From Pseudisothecium myosuroides (Eukaryota; Streptophyta; Bryopsida; Hypnales; Lembophyllaceae): a DNA stretch of 64,000 nt. Shown here in pieces: positions 21,841 through 36,150 of this stretch. Position numbers and translations under genes: made by a program. Positions within the stretch are counted from its first letter, which is position 1, and each line of letters opens with the position of its first letter. The stretch lies in NCBI GenBank assembly GCA_951799445.1, contig OX637290.1:188501-252500 (forward strand), written 5' to 3'. Below the pieces are notes generated by a model. It had not been told where the DNA came from. It saw only the letters and a program-made list of their open reading frames with translations, and made no database searches.

Positions 21841-24800
21841 AGAAGAAAGAATCTAAGATCATTAAGTGCTAGTAAAAATCTCCATTTCCCCCCTTATTAC
21901 CAAGTTTAGTGTCCAAAACACTATTTTGGAACATCAAGTTTAGCATCCAAAAAGGGTAAATTGATTATTGTCGGGAAAGACAAGAAACTTTGAGTCCGAC
22001 CTTAGGAGAGGCAACCTTTTCTTTTTGTTTAAGTTGTTGTTTTTTTCTTTCTTAAAAGACCAAAATACCCCAAAAAACAAAAAGGACCGAAGGCTTGGAC
22101 GGAAGCCGCAGCTTGGACGGGGCAGAAGCAAGTCGGGACCGGAGGTCGGGCCAACTGCACCTAGCTACGTGGCGCAGCCACGGGCCATGTACTGATGTTG
22201 TTACTGGGCTGTGTACTGAGTTGTTGTTGGGCTATTATTGGGGCTGTGTACTGGAAGCGGTGTGCTGAACTCGACTAAACGAAAACTGGGTTGCACCAAA
22301 CTCACGGCCAGTTGGAGGCTAGGCTTCGGCCAAATTTTGAATTCTAATCAAGAACAATCACACCTTCAACTTGTCTTTTGAAATTAGAAATGCTAGTAGT
22401 CTAGGAAGATAGAGGGAAATTAAGGAGGTAGGAGGCTAAGGAATCTCAATTTGCAACGTTTCCATTGCAAAAAGAGGCTCAAAAACCATAGGAAGTAGAA
22501 CACTTAAAACTTTCAAAACCACTTTGAAAATGGAGAGAGATAAAGTGACAATTTAAGAGTTTGAAGAGAATTTAGGAAGAGATAGGATTAGGTGAAAATC
22601 TAGGAGGAACAATTAGAACCATCAAAACTTGGATAGAATAATAATTGACCAAGGAGTTGAAGAGTCAACTATTAGTTGGAAGTTGATTTCAATTATTTTA
22701 GTTCAAGACTAGTCAACCCTTTGAAGTATAAATAATTGAATTAGAATAGTGTTAGAAGAGAAAGAGAGATTAGAAGAAAAAAAAAAAAAAAGGGAAGTCC
22801 AAGAAATTGGCAAAACCTTGTACTAAAACTCCTACTTTAAGCTATGGGCAAAATTACCAAACAATTCCGAAACATGGCAAATGATGGGGGGTTTGAAGGG
22901 ATATATGATTACCTAAACAATGACACCAACTCCGAGGTAAGCTCCTAACTTCAAACCCTCCATTTTTATTTCTCAAAAATAGACATTTAAAAGTAGAACC
23001 AAACTCTCAAATCAATTCAGAGTGTCTACAATAGGAATATTTTAAGAACCAGGGAATTAGTGTTGTAGAGTCTAGTTATAGGTTTCCAAAACCATCTCAC
23101 ACTTAGGATTTGAAGCTAAAACGAGTGAGATATGGAGGGATGAAGTTTAGGACCTAATTTGGATGAAAAGGGATTAGAAGAAAAAACAAGACAAGTTAAA
23201 TTAGGAAATATCAACTAGAAATAACCCAGGTCTCAAAAGTGAAATTAAAAGCTAATTATCAAATTAGGCTTAGGAGTAATCAACGGATGAAGTTTTAAAC
23301 ACCGATTAGCGGTCAAACTTCATCCATCAACAACTTTTGATAGGATAGGTGGATTTCCAAGTAAGATACCATTTTGGAAAGCTTAGGCTAGCTTCTAGAA
23401 GGAACAACTCCAAAATTTTTGAAAATAGTAACTATCCAAAATTCAATCAAAACCTCAAAGAACAAGGATAGGAAGGACTAGGATGTTTTAACTTGATCAA
23501 AAGAAGAAGTTAGTATTAGTAAGTCATAGTAAGACCCTTAAGTAACCCTGAAGTCGGTCAAACTTCAAGAAAGACCAAAAACCCTAGGAGATATTCAAGG
23601 ATGAAGTTTGGGTCAAGGAACGGATGAAGTCAATCTAAAATAGTTCATCCAAGTCAAAACTTAGGATTTAGGTAGGTCCTATCCACCTAAACCTAGGGTT
23701 CAATTTTCAAGGGTAATTGAATTAGGAAGTATGTCCTACATCATGGATGAAGTTTAAATAGTCCCGGAAGGGCTAAACTTCATCCGCCCATAACTTCTGC
23801 TAGGAGAAGGGGGTAGGGTCGAATGTTATGTTTTTAGAAACGGCATGACATGTTCTATCACTTAGGGTTGTTAAATTTTGACTGTAACTCACTCAAATTC
23901 AAAACCACCGTGACCTCTTTTGATTAAAGAAGTTAGAGTAGAAATTGCCGTGTTGGATTTCTTTAGTTTTTGGGTACATTGTGAATGTTAGGAACTTAGG
24001 AAAAAGATCCATTGCTTGGAAGGCACAATGGATTAACGCTAGGCAACCGTAGAACGAATTAAACACCAAAACACTTACAGCTTGGTTGTGCTCACTTATT
24101 TACCAACGGTGGGTAAATAAGCACTCACACCCCTTCATACTTATCCCGCATGCGCTTTGCTACAAGCCTAAACTCTACTTGCTCCGCTATGTGGGGTTTA
24201 GGTGCTATAACATTATTATTATATGAAAAGATAATGGATAGGCGATGGATAGGGTCACTCCACCATTCTCTAAGCAATAGCCTCGAGGTTGCAGCTGCTA
24301 AAAACTACCCTACAACCAGAAGGAAATCCAACAGAGGTTGAAATGAAATCCATATATTAATAAATCCATAGGAATATAGTGGAACTTCTCTTAGTGCATA
24401 GTGTTGGGACTATGCACTAAGAGAGGTTTTATGCAATTGTACAGTTGTGATAATGGCACTTGACTAACTTGGCTCCAAACTACTCTACTCTTTAGACTAA
24501 ATACTTGAAGTTGGCCCCCCAGGTACGCAACTCCCGCATTATTTGGCCCTCATTATAATTGCCTATAATGCATTCTAATCCAAATTTAAGGGATACAATT
24601 TGTTTTAATGTAGAAAATTCATGTGGCCCTTTCAATAAGGAATTCGGAAATGCAATTATATACATATGTATATATGTCTTTACGGAAAACAATAGCATTA
24701 AAAACCTAATTATATGGATTTTTTTAATACATTTATCATGAGACAAGCTACCCAACTTTTGGGGCTTTCTAATAAAAAATTAATTTTAATTGAAGGAAAC

Positions 24801-25039
24801 TTCTTATATAGAATTCTAAAGACTATGCATAGGAAATTCAATTCTTCATATATAGCACTGTGAGTTTTTTCCTCACATGTATGCAATTCAACATTTTTTA
24901 CATTTAATTTTCTTTTAATTTGGCCGTCACTCAAACTTTAGGTCTTTTTAGTTTGATATAATTTTTATGTAACCATAAATATTTTGCCTAAACCATGAAT
25001 TAGCTCCTAGCTTGATTCCGATGCTTGTGATTAGCCCTT

Positions 25040-25974
25040 TAGCCCCTAAAGGACGAAAGTCCCCTTGGGAGGCACTTGGGATTTTGGGTAGGAACATGTG
25101 ACCCCAATTTTTCACATGATTGTTTGAAACTTTTTTTGAAGGTAGGAAATCAGATTCGCTTTTTGAAAACATAATTTTTATTTCAATCGGTGCCCGAGAG
25201 GAAAAGTTATGCCACCCTAAGTCTTGAAAGCAATTCAATTAACAAAAAAATAAACCCCACAAAAAATGAATTATTTTAATGTGTAATTTTTTCTACATTA
25301 TGCTTTTGTCTGAATTTGAAGCTTTGATACATTCTATTTGGACTAATACTGCAAAAGGTATGGACAATCTTGTTTTTTGGGCAATCTAAGCACCTTCTTT
25401 AAGAAACAACTTATAGAATTTGTTTTTGAATGCAATTTTCAGAATTTCTCAAAAAAAAAACTTTGATAAGGTGAAGTTTGTTTGCAAGAACGGTCTCACC
25501 ATTGGGCCAATGATGTTTCAATTCCATCTTAGAGCTATTAAGAATTTAGTATTTTATACAATCTCAGACCTACTTCTATTGAACAACTTTTTTGTGAATG
25601 AAAACCAAGATAATTTCTATATCCCGAAATGTTTTATTTCCAACACTCAACTCAAATGTTCACCGGAAAAAATTATAAACTCATGGTCTGTAGTGCAAAA
25701 CGTTTCCACAAATGGCGGTCAAAGTCATTTGAAATTGCAATTCAACAGTCAAAAAAACTTTTTTTTTCCAACTTCAAATGCTAATATCTTCCAATGCGTA
25801 CAGTCAAACATCATGAAATGTTTACCAAATGATCATAAACAAGTGAAGTACAAGATCCTATGGTTAAATTCTATTTTAAAAAAATGTTTTTTTGTTTTTT
25901 TGGGTGATCCCAGCGAACAGGACAATTCTCAATGGATTTCAAGCCAGAAAATGCCTTGGTGCTTTAGGGGTTAA
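25040..25974. mobile_element. TTAA-flanked inverted-repeat element, copy B
   Basis: This is the counterpart of 10784-11718 inside duplication copy 2, with the same ends (CCCCTAAAGG on the left, CTTTAGGGG+TTAA on the right). Confidence 0.5.
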
Positions 25975-28900
25975 TGAAGAATGCAAGACTGTGTGTTGGA
26001 TCGTGTTTTCATCGGTGGGCAGCTTGGCCAGCTTGAGAACTGCTACCCGTGACTCAAAGAGATCGACAAGCAGGCACGCAAGTCTCGTGAGCCATGGCTT
26101 TCGATTGCCAGCCATGGGTAAGGTCGAATGATGGGGAAAAGCTAAGTATCAACCTTGAACTTTGTTCAGTAGGTTGGCTTTCAATAACATGAAACACTGA
26201 GTTGTGAGTCAGTGAAGACTTGTTCTGCATGAGACTAGCTATGTTTCCCATGCTTATCACGCTTGATGCCCAGAACCACTACATATGAAATGGCAGCAGC
26301 ACAGACCTGATTGTGTACATACAGCGAGGGGATGTGTACCTCACATTGTGTTTTCATCAGTGGGCAGCTTGGCCAGCTTGAGAACTGCGACCCGTGACTC
26401 AAAGAGAGGGTACATACAGTGAGGGGATGTGTACCTCACATCGTGTTTTCATTGGTGGACAGCTTGGCCAGCTTGAGAACTGTATGAGATTAGCTATGTT
26501 TCCCATGCTTATCACGATTGATGCCCAGAACCACTACATATGAAATGGCAGCAGCACAGACCTGATTGTGTACATACAGCGAGGGGATGTGTACCTCACA
26601 TCGAAGGAAGAGCAGGTCAGAAAAGTTGGGCAAGATTATTTGCAGGCCTCTTTGACAGCAATCTAACATAGAGTCCACCTAAGTGTCATTTTGAGATTTA
26701 CTTTGATACCGAGGTGGCACCAAATTATCTTAATATCATTTCAATGCAAAGTCAGCATTGTCATCTTGACGTTATTGTAGAGCCATTTTGACATGATTTT
26801 GGGGAACAGTAATTCAATATCAAATTAGCATTAGTTTGAGGGTCAAAATGATGCAAAACCAAACATGCACTATTTTTGTGTAATTTTCATGCCAAGTTCA
26901 CATGAACTATTCTACTATTATTGTAGCAATAACAAGGCATCCGATAATACAATGTCATGTATATGCCATTCTAGTGCCATTTTTTTACCATTTCCATGCC
27001 ATAGTGATTGAAATATTTGACTATTGGAGAGATGTCAATTTACAGTGTATATTTTCAATGTCCGTTTCATGCTACTTTGATGCAACTCTATATATGCACC
27101 ATCCCTTTATCATCTTCACTCCATTGTGCTGCCATATTAGAGCATTGTTGACATGCACATTTTCAATGTCATGTTCATGCCAATTTAGCTAACACTATTC
27201 AAATGCCATATTGACATCTTTCTACCGTGAACTAATTTTGTATTCATTTTAGACAAATGTCATACCATTTTTGCATCATGACAATAATACTTTAACTTTA
27301 TGAGGGCACAATTTTGACATCCTTTTCTTCAATGCCTATTTGGTGCCATTGCACTACAATTTTCATAGGCACATTTCAATGCCACTTTAGAAGACTTGGT
27401 ACGTAACAATATTTCAATGTCATTTTTTCATCGTTTTGACGTTCACATATTCTTTGGGCCATTTCAGAGCCAATTGACTATCATTTTGACACCATCATTT
27501 TCCTTAAATTTTTTAAATAAATGTCATATTGGTGCAAATTATTGTACTCTGATAGATAATTTGCTAATAGTAGTTTATTGTTGTGTTGCTCTTCATAGGC
27601 TTGTATCATCTTTTGTGTCGTAGTACTTGAAATTCAATGAATAAAGATGGATTTCAGTTTAGTACAAGACAAATTGATAGTTAATTATTAAAAGAGCATC
27701 TAAAATTAACAATTGCTAGTACATAGACTTAGTTTGTCAATAGTTTGTATCACATTGTAATTATATAGTATGTAGAATTTAGGTGAATGAAGTTTGGATA
27801 CTAATTAGCATATTGTGGACATTTAATTATCTACCCTTGATAATTAGACGTTCACAACCAGATTCTTAAACTAGCGTGAAAATTCTATACTAAGCGGGTG
27901 CCTAACGTTGGTTCATTGTGCCTTCCAAGCAATGTATCTTTTTTTCTAAGTACCTAAATGCATACTACTACTTGCAAAAAGAGCCCCAATCCCTAGGCCT
28001 AAGCGCAAGAATTGATTTGGACAAGGTAACTAACTAGGCCGTGGTGATTTTCTAATAAAAATAGAGATAGTATAAATTTAGCAATCTTAGGTTGTAGACA
28101 AGCTCATGCCATTTTCAAAAACATAAAATTCATAAAAATCTAATACTCCTAGCAAAAGTTATGCGCGGATGAAGTTTGATTGCTAATCAATACTTCAAAC
28201 TTCATCCATGTTTTTTCTAGATGCTCCTAATTCCAATTTGACTTAAGATTTTGGCTATGGATCTAGGCTAGGGTTTATATTCTAAGATCCAAATTTGGCC
28301 GTGGATGGATGGATCCTACCTATCTTCATCCATTCCTTAGTCTAAACTTCATCCTTCATTAACTTTTCTAAATATTTTTTTTGACCTTTCTAATTTGCTA
28401 CTCTACTTTTAAGTTGACCTTTCCTAGTGGAAGCTATTGATGGATGAAGTTTGACCGCTAATCAATATTTCAAACTTTATCCACTAATTACTATTAACTT
28501 AAAATTTTCCAAATTAACTTAAAGTTTCACTTTTGGGATCTCAATTATTTTTACTTCTTAATTTCCTAATCTTGTTCCATTTGGATAATTTTAGGTGTTT
28601 TTCATCCAATCTACACGCCAAACTTCATCTACCTATATATTTCTTGTTTTAACTCCAAATTCTATGTACTTTATAGTTTTGAAAACCTCTAATCCTCTAC
28701 TCTAAGATTCTAAGGTCAAACTTGGATTGACTTCTAGTCCTAATGATCTAACCTTATCTTAGGCCTCGGCCCTAACTAGCAATGTCTAATCAAAGTAATT
28801 TAAAATGAAACAAGGAAAATTAGTAGCCTACTTTAGCTTAAAGATTCCAAATTACATCATCAAAGGTTCCTCCTAGCCCTCTTTGTTTGTCATTTTTGTC

Positions 28901-29333
28901 TTCTAGGAATTCCGCCAATGCTTGAAGTATTTTTGTTTATAAAGTTTTTGTTGTTATCGAGGTAGAGGCATTTGAAATCGTCCTTGGACCTAATGGCGTC
29001 CCTTATTTGGAAATCTTACCCTTCTACTTGGGCAATTTTGTCGGGTTGCTGTATTGTTGAATCGTTGGATGCAGATACATTTTTGGGATTGGTATTGGAG
29101 TTTGTGATTTTGATTACAAATAAGTTGAGCTACAATTTAGGTTTAGGGTCTTTCATTTCTTTTATGATTTTGGTTGGAAATCGTTTCTACTTCTGCAAAC
29201 CGCATTGCTAAACCAAGTTGGTGACTCTCTTGCTTTTTTTGGTGCTTATTCTAAAAGCAAAAGATTTGGGTCTTCATTGGAAGAAATTTCATTGCTTTGT
29301 CAAAGCATCCAAAGCTCTCAAATTCCTTGTATT

Positions 29334-31629
29334 CACTACAAGAAAAAGGGGCCCTAATTAACAAAAGATAAATGCATTTACGTTGATTACGACAAAATTT
29401 TTTTGGGCTCTATTGATTTGGGCGGTCTCCAAAACATCAATCGACATGACTTGGTTGATTTGAACAAAAAAAAACTTGCTTAGTTGATTTGGCAATCCTC
29501 TCAACATCATTTTCATTTTCCCACATGTTGTAGTATTAAGGCAGGGTTGGCCAAAAATAATTATTTAAAAGTATGCCAAAAAATAAATAAAGTGAATAAG
29601 AAATATTGTCAAATTCAGCAAAAATTAAGTGACCAAAATGTTGTAAAAAATGGAAATGTCCAATATTAGCGAGAAAGTCCAAAATAGAGTCCAATGACCA
29701 TCTAAAATCAAGATGTTCTAGATGACAAGGTGATGGACTTATAGTGATTCCCAAAAATAATTGGCCACTATACAAATCGCTTTAATAAATTGAGAAATTG
29801 GAATTATTAGAAGAAATTTCGACCTGTTGTTGTACAAAAGGGATTTTACCTTCATGTACAATTTCACTTAGAATGGACTATATTTAGACCTATCATTCTT
29901 TGAATGAAATTTTTATGTAAAAATATTTTTTTTGTGAAAAGTCAAAATGGATCATTTTTCTTATAGGAAGAATGTGCATCTTAACTAGAATCACATATTA
30001 CAAGTTCCATGAATTTTGGATTTTTATTGATTGAAATCTTATTGATTAAAATCTTATTGATTAAAATTTGACCTCAACATTTTGACTTTTTAATTTTTCA
30101 CTCCATAAATTGCAAATATGTTTTTGATATACGTAGTTATTTGATGCTATTTTGAATTTTTGTTTTATTTTTTTGCAATTTATGGAGTGAAAAATTAAAA
30201 AATCAAAATTTTGAGGTCAAATTTTAATCAATAAGATTTCAATCAATAAAAATCTAAAATTCATAGAACTTATCATATGTGATTTTAGTCAAGATGTAAA
30301 TTCTTCCTATTTTAAAAATGAGACATTTTGACTTTTCACGAAAAAAAAAATTTAAATAGAAATTTCATTCAAAGAATAATAGGTCTAAATATAGTCCATT
30401 CTAAGTGAAATTGTACATGAAGGTAGAATCCCCTTTGTACAACAATATGAGGGCAATTTCACTTCATATTTCTAATTTCTCAATTTATGAGAACATTTTA
30501 TATAGTGGCCCCAACTATTTCTAGAAGTCGTTGTATTTCATTGAAATTTAGTGATAATGATGGATGGAGAGGTTGTTTTTATAATGAAATCCATTGTTCA
30601 TTATAAATTCTCAAAGAGTATGGGATAATTTGAAGATGAGAGCTTGACCGCTCACTGTCAAAATGTAGGAATTGTGTGCAAAGTAGAACTTCACACCTCA
30701 TTTTGGCACAGTAGAATAACTTTTTTTAAAGCACTTTGAACTAAAAGAGGTTGTGAAACAAAGGCAAATTTCATCTCCAAGAATCCGTTTGATGTTTTGA
30801 GCCTCCAATCAAAAGTTATGGACAAATTTCAAAGTGGATGTTTGAAATTGTCAAAAAAAATGTCCCTTCCAACCCCTCTCTCAAATTTGTCCATAACTTT
30901 TGATTGGAGGCTTAAAATCTCAAACGGATTTTTGGAGATGACATTTAGCTTCATTTTACACAAATTCTTAGTTCAAATTTTTTTGAAAAAAGTAACTCTA
31001 CACCGCCTAAATGAGGTCTAAAATTCTACCTAAACCACAATTTCTACTTGTAAAGTATGAGCGGTTGAGCTCTTACTAATCCTCACTCTTTACAAATCCC
31101 ATATGGGTTGTCCTACCTCCTACCACCCCACTTGTATATAGGTCTTGTCTTTCCCTCTCATCAAACTCCAAGGTAAGGGGCATTCAAAATTCATTTGCAA
31201 CATGTATTGGATTATTTGGAATGTAGTGGTCAATTTTGGCATTTAAAGCTCAATTATTGTATATATTTAATTATTTTGAATATAATGTTGAATTTTTCGA
31301 AGTTAAAATTTAAAATTAAGAATCTATTTTGGAAGCTTCAATTAATTACTTAGCATCAATTTGTTGGCCGTTGACGTGGCAATCCAATTCGTTTGGTAGG
31401 TCTAGTGATGTGGCAGCCTTGCATGCGTGGCAAGTTCAACCTATGTGGCAGCTTACGTGCCAGATTATTGAATAATAATAGTAATTTTTTTAATTTGACC
31501 AAATCAAGATATAAAATCAACATAGAAGTGTTGATTTTTATCCGAACCAAAATGTCCTAGTCAACCGTTTCAACCAACATATACGAGTTGATTATCATGT
31601 TGGATTCGACACTGTTTTTTCTTGTAGTG
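29334..31629. mobile_element. Non-autonomous CACTA transposon, copy 2
   Basis: This is a near-identical counterpart of 15078-17373 with the same length and the same ATT target duplication (29331-29333 and 31630-31632). It therefore spread by the segmental duplication, not by transposition. Two base changes relative to copy 1 were noted, near 29925 and 30265. Confidence 0.9.
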
Positions 31630-33205
31630 ATTGCAGTGCGAGTTGTTATCTTTTGCCTCTGCAAGGATGTGCAAGGTTTAACACCTAAGGTAAATCTCTA
31701 ATTGATTTTTTGATTTTTTGAAAACTGTCTTTTTTTAAACCTTTTGACAATCATGGAATCTGATCCCTTGTTTTTGGATGGGCTTTTGAGGACAAATATT
31801 ACAGCATGGCTTATTTTGGATTTGTAGGGCATATCATTCTTAAGGATTAGTCAAATTTGAAGGCGTGAGTTAAATTTGTTGCAACAAGACATCGAAGTAT
31901 GTCTTGATGTGAATTAATGGTTTACAACAACTTGGATTTGTTTGCTTAATAGATTGCCATCCATTGATTCAATTCAAACCTTGTAGTTGTTACATATGTC
32001 TTGCTTTTTTGAGACCATGGCTATTTGTTCCTAGAAGTCTCGATTGTGTGGTTTTTGCAACTTTGTCTTGCGGCACCACATGATGCTTTGAGTCTCTTTG
32101 AATGGGGCTATTGTCCAAGTATGGGAAGGGGCTGGTGTGTCGGCTGTGTGGTGTTTCTACTTAGCTAGGAGCATCACAGGATGCTTTGATGCATCACCCT
32201 TTTTCATACTTCTAAAAATTGAGCTCATTCTCTTTATGTACATGTAGAAAGCTTATAATCTTTTTCTTTGATTCATATTTGTTGTAATAGTATTTTAATC
32301 CATGTGTTTTATTTTGTTGTATAGGATGTGGAAGAAGACCAAATCTAAGGCAAAAGAAAATAGATCGTGGGAGCGGAGAAAAGTTGGTGTGGAAGATCCA
32401 AAATGTAAGAATTAAATTATATTGCTTGTTGGTACGTTTTGTTGCTTGTATTGAAGATGTATTCTCTCTAATCTATACCTTTGCTATGTACTAATTCTAG
32501 TGTTAAGTTTGTATACCATTGCATATTGAAAATGTTGTTTGTTCTAAATACCAATGTTCCCCACATTTCATTTTTCTTTGAAGTAAAGTGTTAAGTGGTT
32601 GTATTATAAACAATGTGTGAATTGTTGAATGCAACAAACTTCAACTATTTCAAAGCCTGCTTTGATGTTCTATGTATCTTACATTAGGTTAGGTAATCCA
32701 AAACCCTAACCTAAGGGGCTCAACTTGAAAACTTTAGGAAAAATTCATTTTAGAATTGGAATTATTGTTCAATTATTTACTCATGAAGTTTTCATTTAAT
32801 ATATTTGTCACTTCTCTCTAAACAATAGTAAGTAGGGCCATCAATGATTGGATTGTTATATGTGTCTTGTATGTTGGTACTATAGACTGATAAAGTATCA
32901 ATTTGCTGCAGGTGAGAACAAAAGCATACTTGGAAGTGTTAGGAATTGATGGTGGCACATGGAGACAAGTAGATGTTTTTTTTCCGTTTTCAGTATGACC
33001 AAGGATCCATGGTTATATCAAATTTAGATGGAGCTAGTATTTTTTAAATTGAGGTTCAACCTTTGAAAAGTGACTTGCCACTCATATGAACCATTGTATT
33101 TCATTGTGATGATGAAGACAATTGAATAGGTTTAGCTTTGTATTTCATGATTACAATTGTAAATACTTGGGGACTGAAAAATAAATAAATAAATAAAATA
33201 ATCAA

Positions 33206-33239
<34 letters not shown>

Positions 33240-34116
33240 GCATATCAAATTTCCTACTATCATCACTATTGAAAGGTGTATTAATATCTTGTTGATGATT
33301 TGTTGAATGCCATTTTGACAATAGCATAAAAGATGTTTGAACGTGAAATTTACATTGATGGTATTATTTTACCGTTCTATTTGTGCCACTATATCCCATT
33401 GTAATGTTAGTTGTCGCATCATTTTAGCATCAAAAGAATGTGATGGTATGATGCTAGTGTTGCAATTACGTGTTGCTGTTATATTGACATTTCATAGCTA
33501 TTTAAGCATAAAAAATACATTGATGAGTGTTATTTTACTAAAAATATAGTTTGATTTTAGCACAATTATGCTGCCATTTTAACATCAAAAGTCATCATGT
33601 TAGAGTTCTCAACAATCTAAGATTGTTACATTTTAGCACCAAATTAGTGTAATTGTGGAGCCATTTCATCATTGAAATATATGGCGTATTATGGTAGTCT
33701 AAGTTGCATGTTGTCAGTTCAAAGCACAAGTGGTACAATTTTTACATCAAAATTACCCAACATTAGTCTTGGCCTATTCTAGCATCAAAACAATGTCTAG
33801 TCATTTGAGTGCCATTTTAGCATTAGAATGATAATCCTTTTTAGGGTCCAGTTTGCATTAACCCAGCACCCGTTAACATGACATCACATTGACATTAATC
33901 CCCACATTAACTTAACGGTCCCTTGTTTTGATGTCAATATGGCACCCTATTCACATGCCCTGAAGTTCCTTAGGTCACGGCCTCCACACCACTTCTCTCA
34001 AAGGAACAAAGGCCATCTATCCTGAATGCCCTAGAATTTTGCTTGCCCACCCAATGTTAATGACTTTACAAATTTTTCAATATAACTAAAACATCCAAGC
34101 TAGTAATAGAGATTAC

Positions 34117-36150
34117 GCCTTCATACTTCTCCCACATGCGCTTTGCTACAAGCCTAAACTCTACTTGCTCCGCTATGTGGGGTTTAGGTGCTATAACATT
34201 ATTATTATATGAAAAGATAATGGATAGGCGATGGATAGGGTCACTCCACCATTCTCTAAGCAATAGCCTCGAGGTTGCAGCTGCTAAAAACTACCCTACA
34301 ACCAGAAGGAAATCCAACAGAGGTTGAAATGAAATCCATATATTAATAAATCCATAGGAATATAGTGGAACTTCTCTTAGTGCATAGTGTTGGGACTATG
34401 CACTAAGAGAGGTTTTATGCAATTGTACAGTTGTGATAATGGCACTTGACTAACTTGGCTCCAAACTACTCTACTCTTTAGACTAAATACTTGAAGTTGG
34501 CCCCCCAGGTACGCAACTCCCGCATTATTTGGCCCTCATTATAATTGCCTATAATGCATTCTAATCCAAATTTAAGGGATACAATTTGTTTTAATGTAGA
34601 AAATTCATGTGGCCCTTTCAATAAGGAATTCGGAAATGCAATTATATACATATGTATATATGTCTTTACGGAAAACAATAGCATTAAAAACCTAATTATA
34701 TGGATTTTTTTAATACATTTATCATGAGACAAGCTACCCAACTTTTGGGGCTTTCTAATAAAAAATTAATTTTAATTGAAGGAAACTTCTTATATAGAAT
34801 TCTAAAGACTATGCATAGGAAATTCAATTCTTCATATATAGCACTGTGAGTTTTTTCCTCACATGTATGCAATTCAACATTTTTTACATTTAATTTTCTT
34901 TTAATTTGGCCGTCACTCAAACTTTAGGTCTTTTTAGTTTGATATAATTTTTATGTAACCATAAATATTTTGCCTAAACCATGAATTAGCTCCTAGCTTG
35001 ATTCCGATGCTTGTGATTAGCCCTTTAGCCCCTAAAGGACGAAAGTCCCCTTGGGAGGCACTTGGGATTTTGGGTAGGAACATGTGACCCCAATTTTTCA
35101 CATGATTGTTTGAAACTTTTTTTGAAGGTAGGAAATCAGATTCGCTTTTTGAAAACATAATTTTTATTTCAATCGGTGCCCGAGAGGAAAAGTTATGCCA
35201 CCCTAAGTCTTGAAAGCAATTCAATTAACAAAAAAATAAACCCCACAAAAAATGAATTATTTTAATGTGTAATTTTTTCTACATTATGCTTTTGTCTGAA
35301 TTTGAAGCTTTGATACATTCTATTTGGACTAATACTGCAAAAGGTATGGACAATCTTGTTTTTTGGGCAATCTAAGCACCTTCTTTAAGAAACAACTTAT
35401 AGAATTTGTTTTTGAATGCAATTTTCAGAATTTCTCAAAAAAAAAACTTTGACAAGGTGAAGTTTGTTTGCAAGAACGGTCTCACCATTGGGCCAATGAT
35501 GTTTCAATTCCATCTTAGAGCTATTAAGAATTTAGTATTTTATACAATCTCAGACCTACTTCTATTGAACAACTTTTTTGTGAATGAAAACCAAGATAAT
35601 TTCTATATCCCGAAATGTTTTATTCCAACACTCAACTCAAATGTTCACCGGAAAAAATTATAAACTCATGGTCTGTAGTGCAAAACGTTTCCACAAATGT
35701 CGGTCAAAGTCATTTGAAATTGCAATTCAACAGTCAAAAAACTTTTTTTTTTCCAACTTCAAATGCTAATATCTTCCAATGCGTATAGTCAAACATCATG
35801 AAATGTTTACCAAATGATCATAAACAAGTGAAGTACAAGATCCTATTGTTAAATTCTATTTTAAAAAAATGTTTTTTTGTTTTTTTTGGGTGATCCCAGC
35901 GAACAGGACAATTCTCAATGGATTTCAAGCCAGAAAATGCCTTGGTGCTTTAGGGGTTAATGAAGAATGCAAGACTGTGCGTTGGATCGTGTTTTCATCG
36001 GTGGGCAGCTTGGCCAGCTTGAGAACTGCGACCCGTGACTCAAAGAGATCGACAAGCAGGCACGCAAGTCTCGTGAGCCATGGCTTTCGATTGCCAGCCA
36101 TGGGTAAGGTCGAATGATGGGAAAAAGCTAAGTATTTACCTTTTCGTTCA
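34117..36150. repeat. Segmental duplication, partial third copy
   Basis: This starts abruptly after GAGATTAC with sequence matching 9875 onward, at offset +24,242. It runs past the TTAA element and the TTGGCCAGCTTGAG segment to about 36150, after which similarity fades. It carries more differences than copies 1 and 2 show to each other, including one-base gaps that break the 184-codon frame of the other copies (for example near 35626). It keeps the perfect stem-loop at 34373-34410. Confidence 0.88.
35026..35960. mobile_element. TTAA-flanked inverted-repeat element, copy C
   Basis: This is the third-copy counterpart of 10784-11718. The right end CTTTAGGGG+TTAA is at 35948-35960. Small gaps relative to copies A and B show it is older or diverging faster. 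Confidence 0.5.

Larger units (their letters stand above)
19861..22002. other. Unique spacer between duplication copies
   Basis: About 2.1 kb is found only once in the window. No convincing ORF is present. It holds a strong TATA-like box near 21128 and a 61-bp tandem repeat near 21660. It could be part of an older retroelement LTR, but no defined ends, primer-binding site or polypurine tract were recognised. Confidence 0.6.
22000..34116. repeat. Segmental duplication, copy 2 (uninterrupted, empty LTR site)
   Basis: This matches copy 1 from its left edge to GAGATTAC at 34116, at a fixed +14,256 offset to the right of the LTR site. It carries all the nested items: the inverted-repeat arms, the hairpin at 24387, the TTAA element, the CACTA element and the TA microsatellite. 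The single ACTTA at 22502-22506 is the pre-insertion target. The ORFs here mirror those of copy 1 and are not credible genes. Confidence 0.92.
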
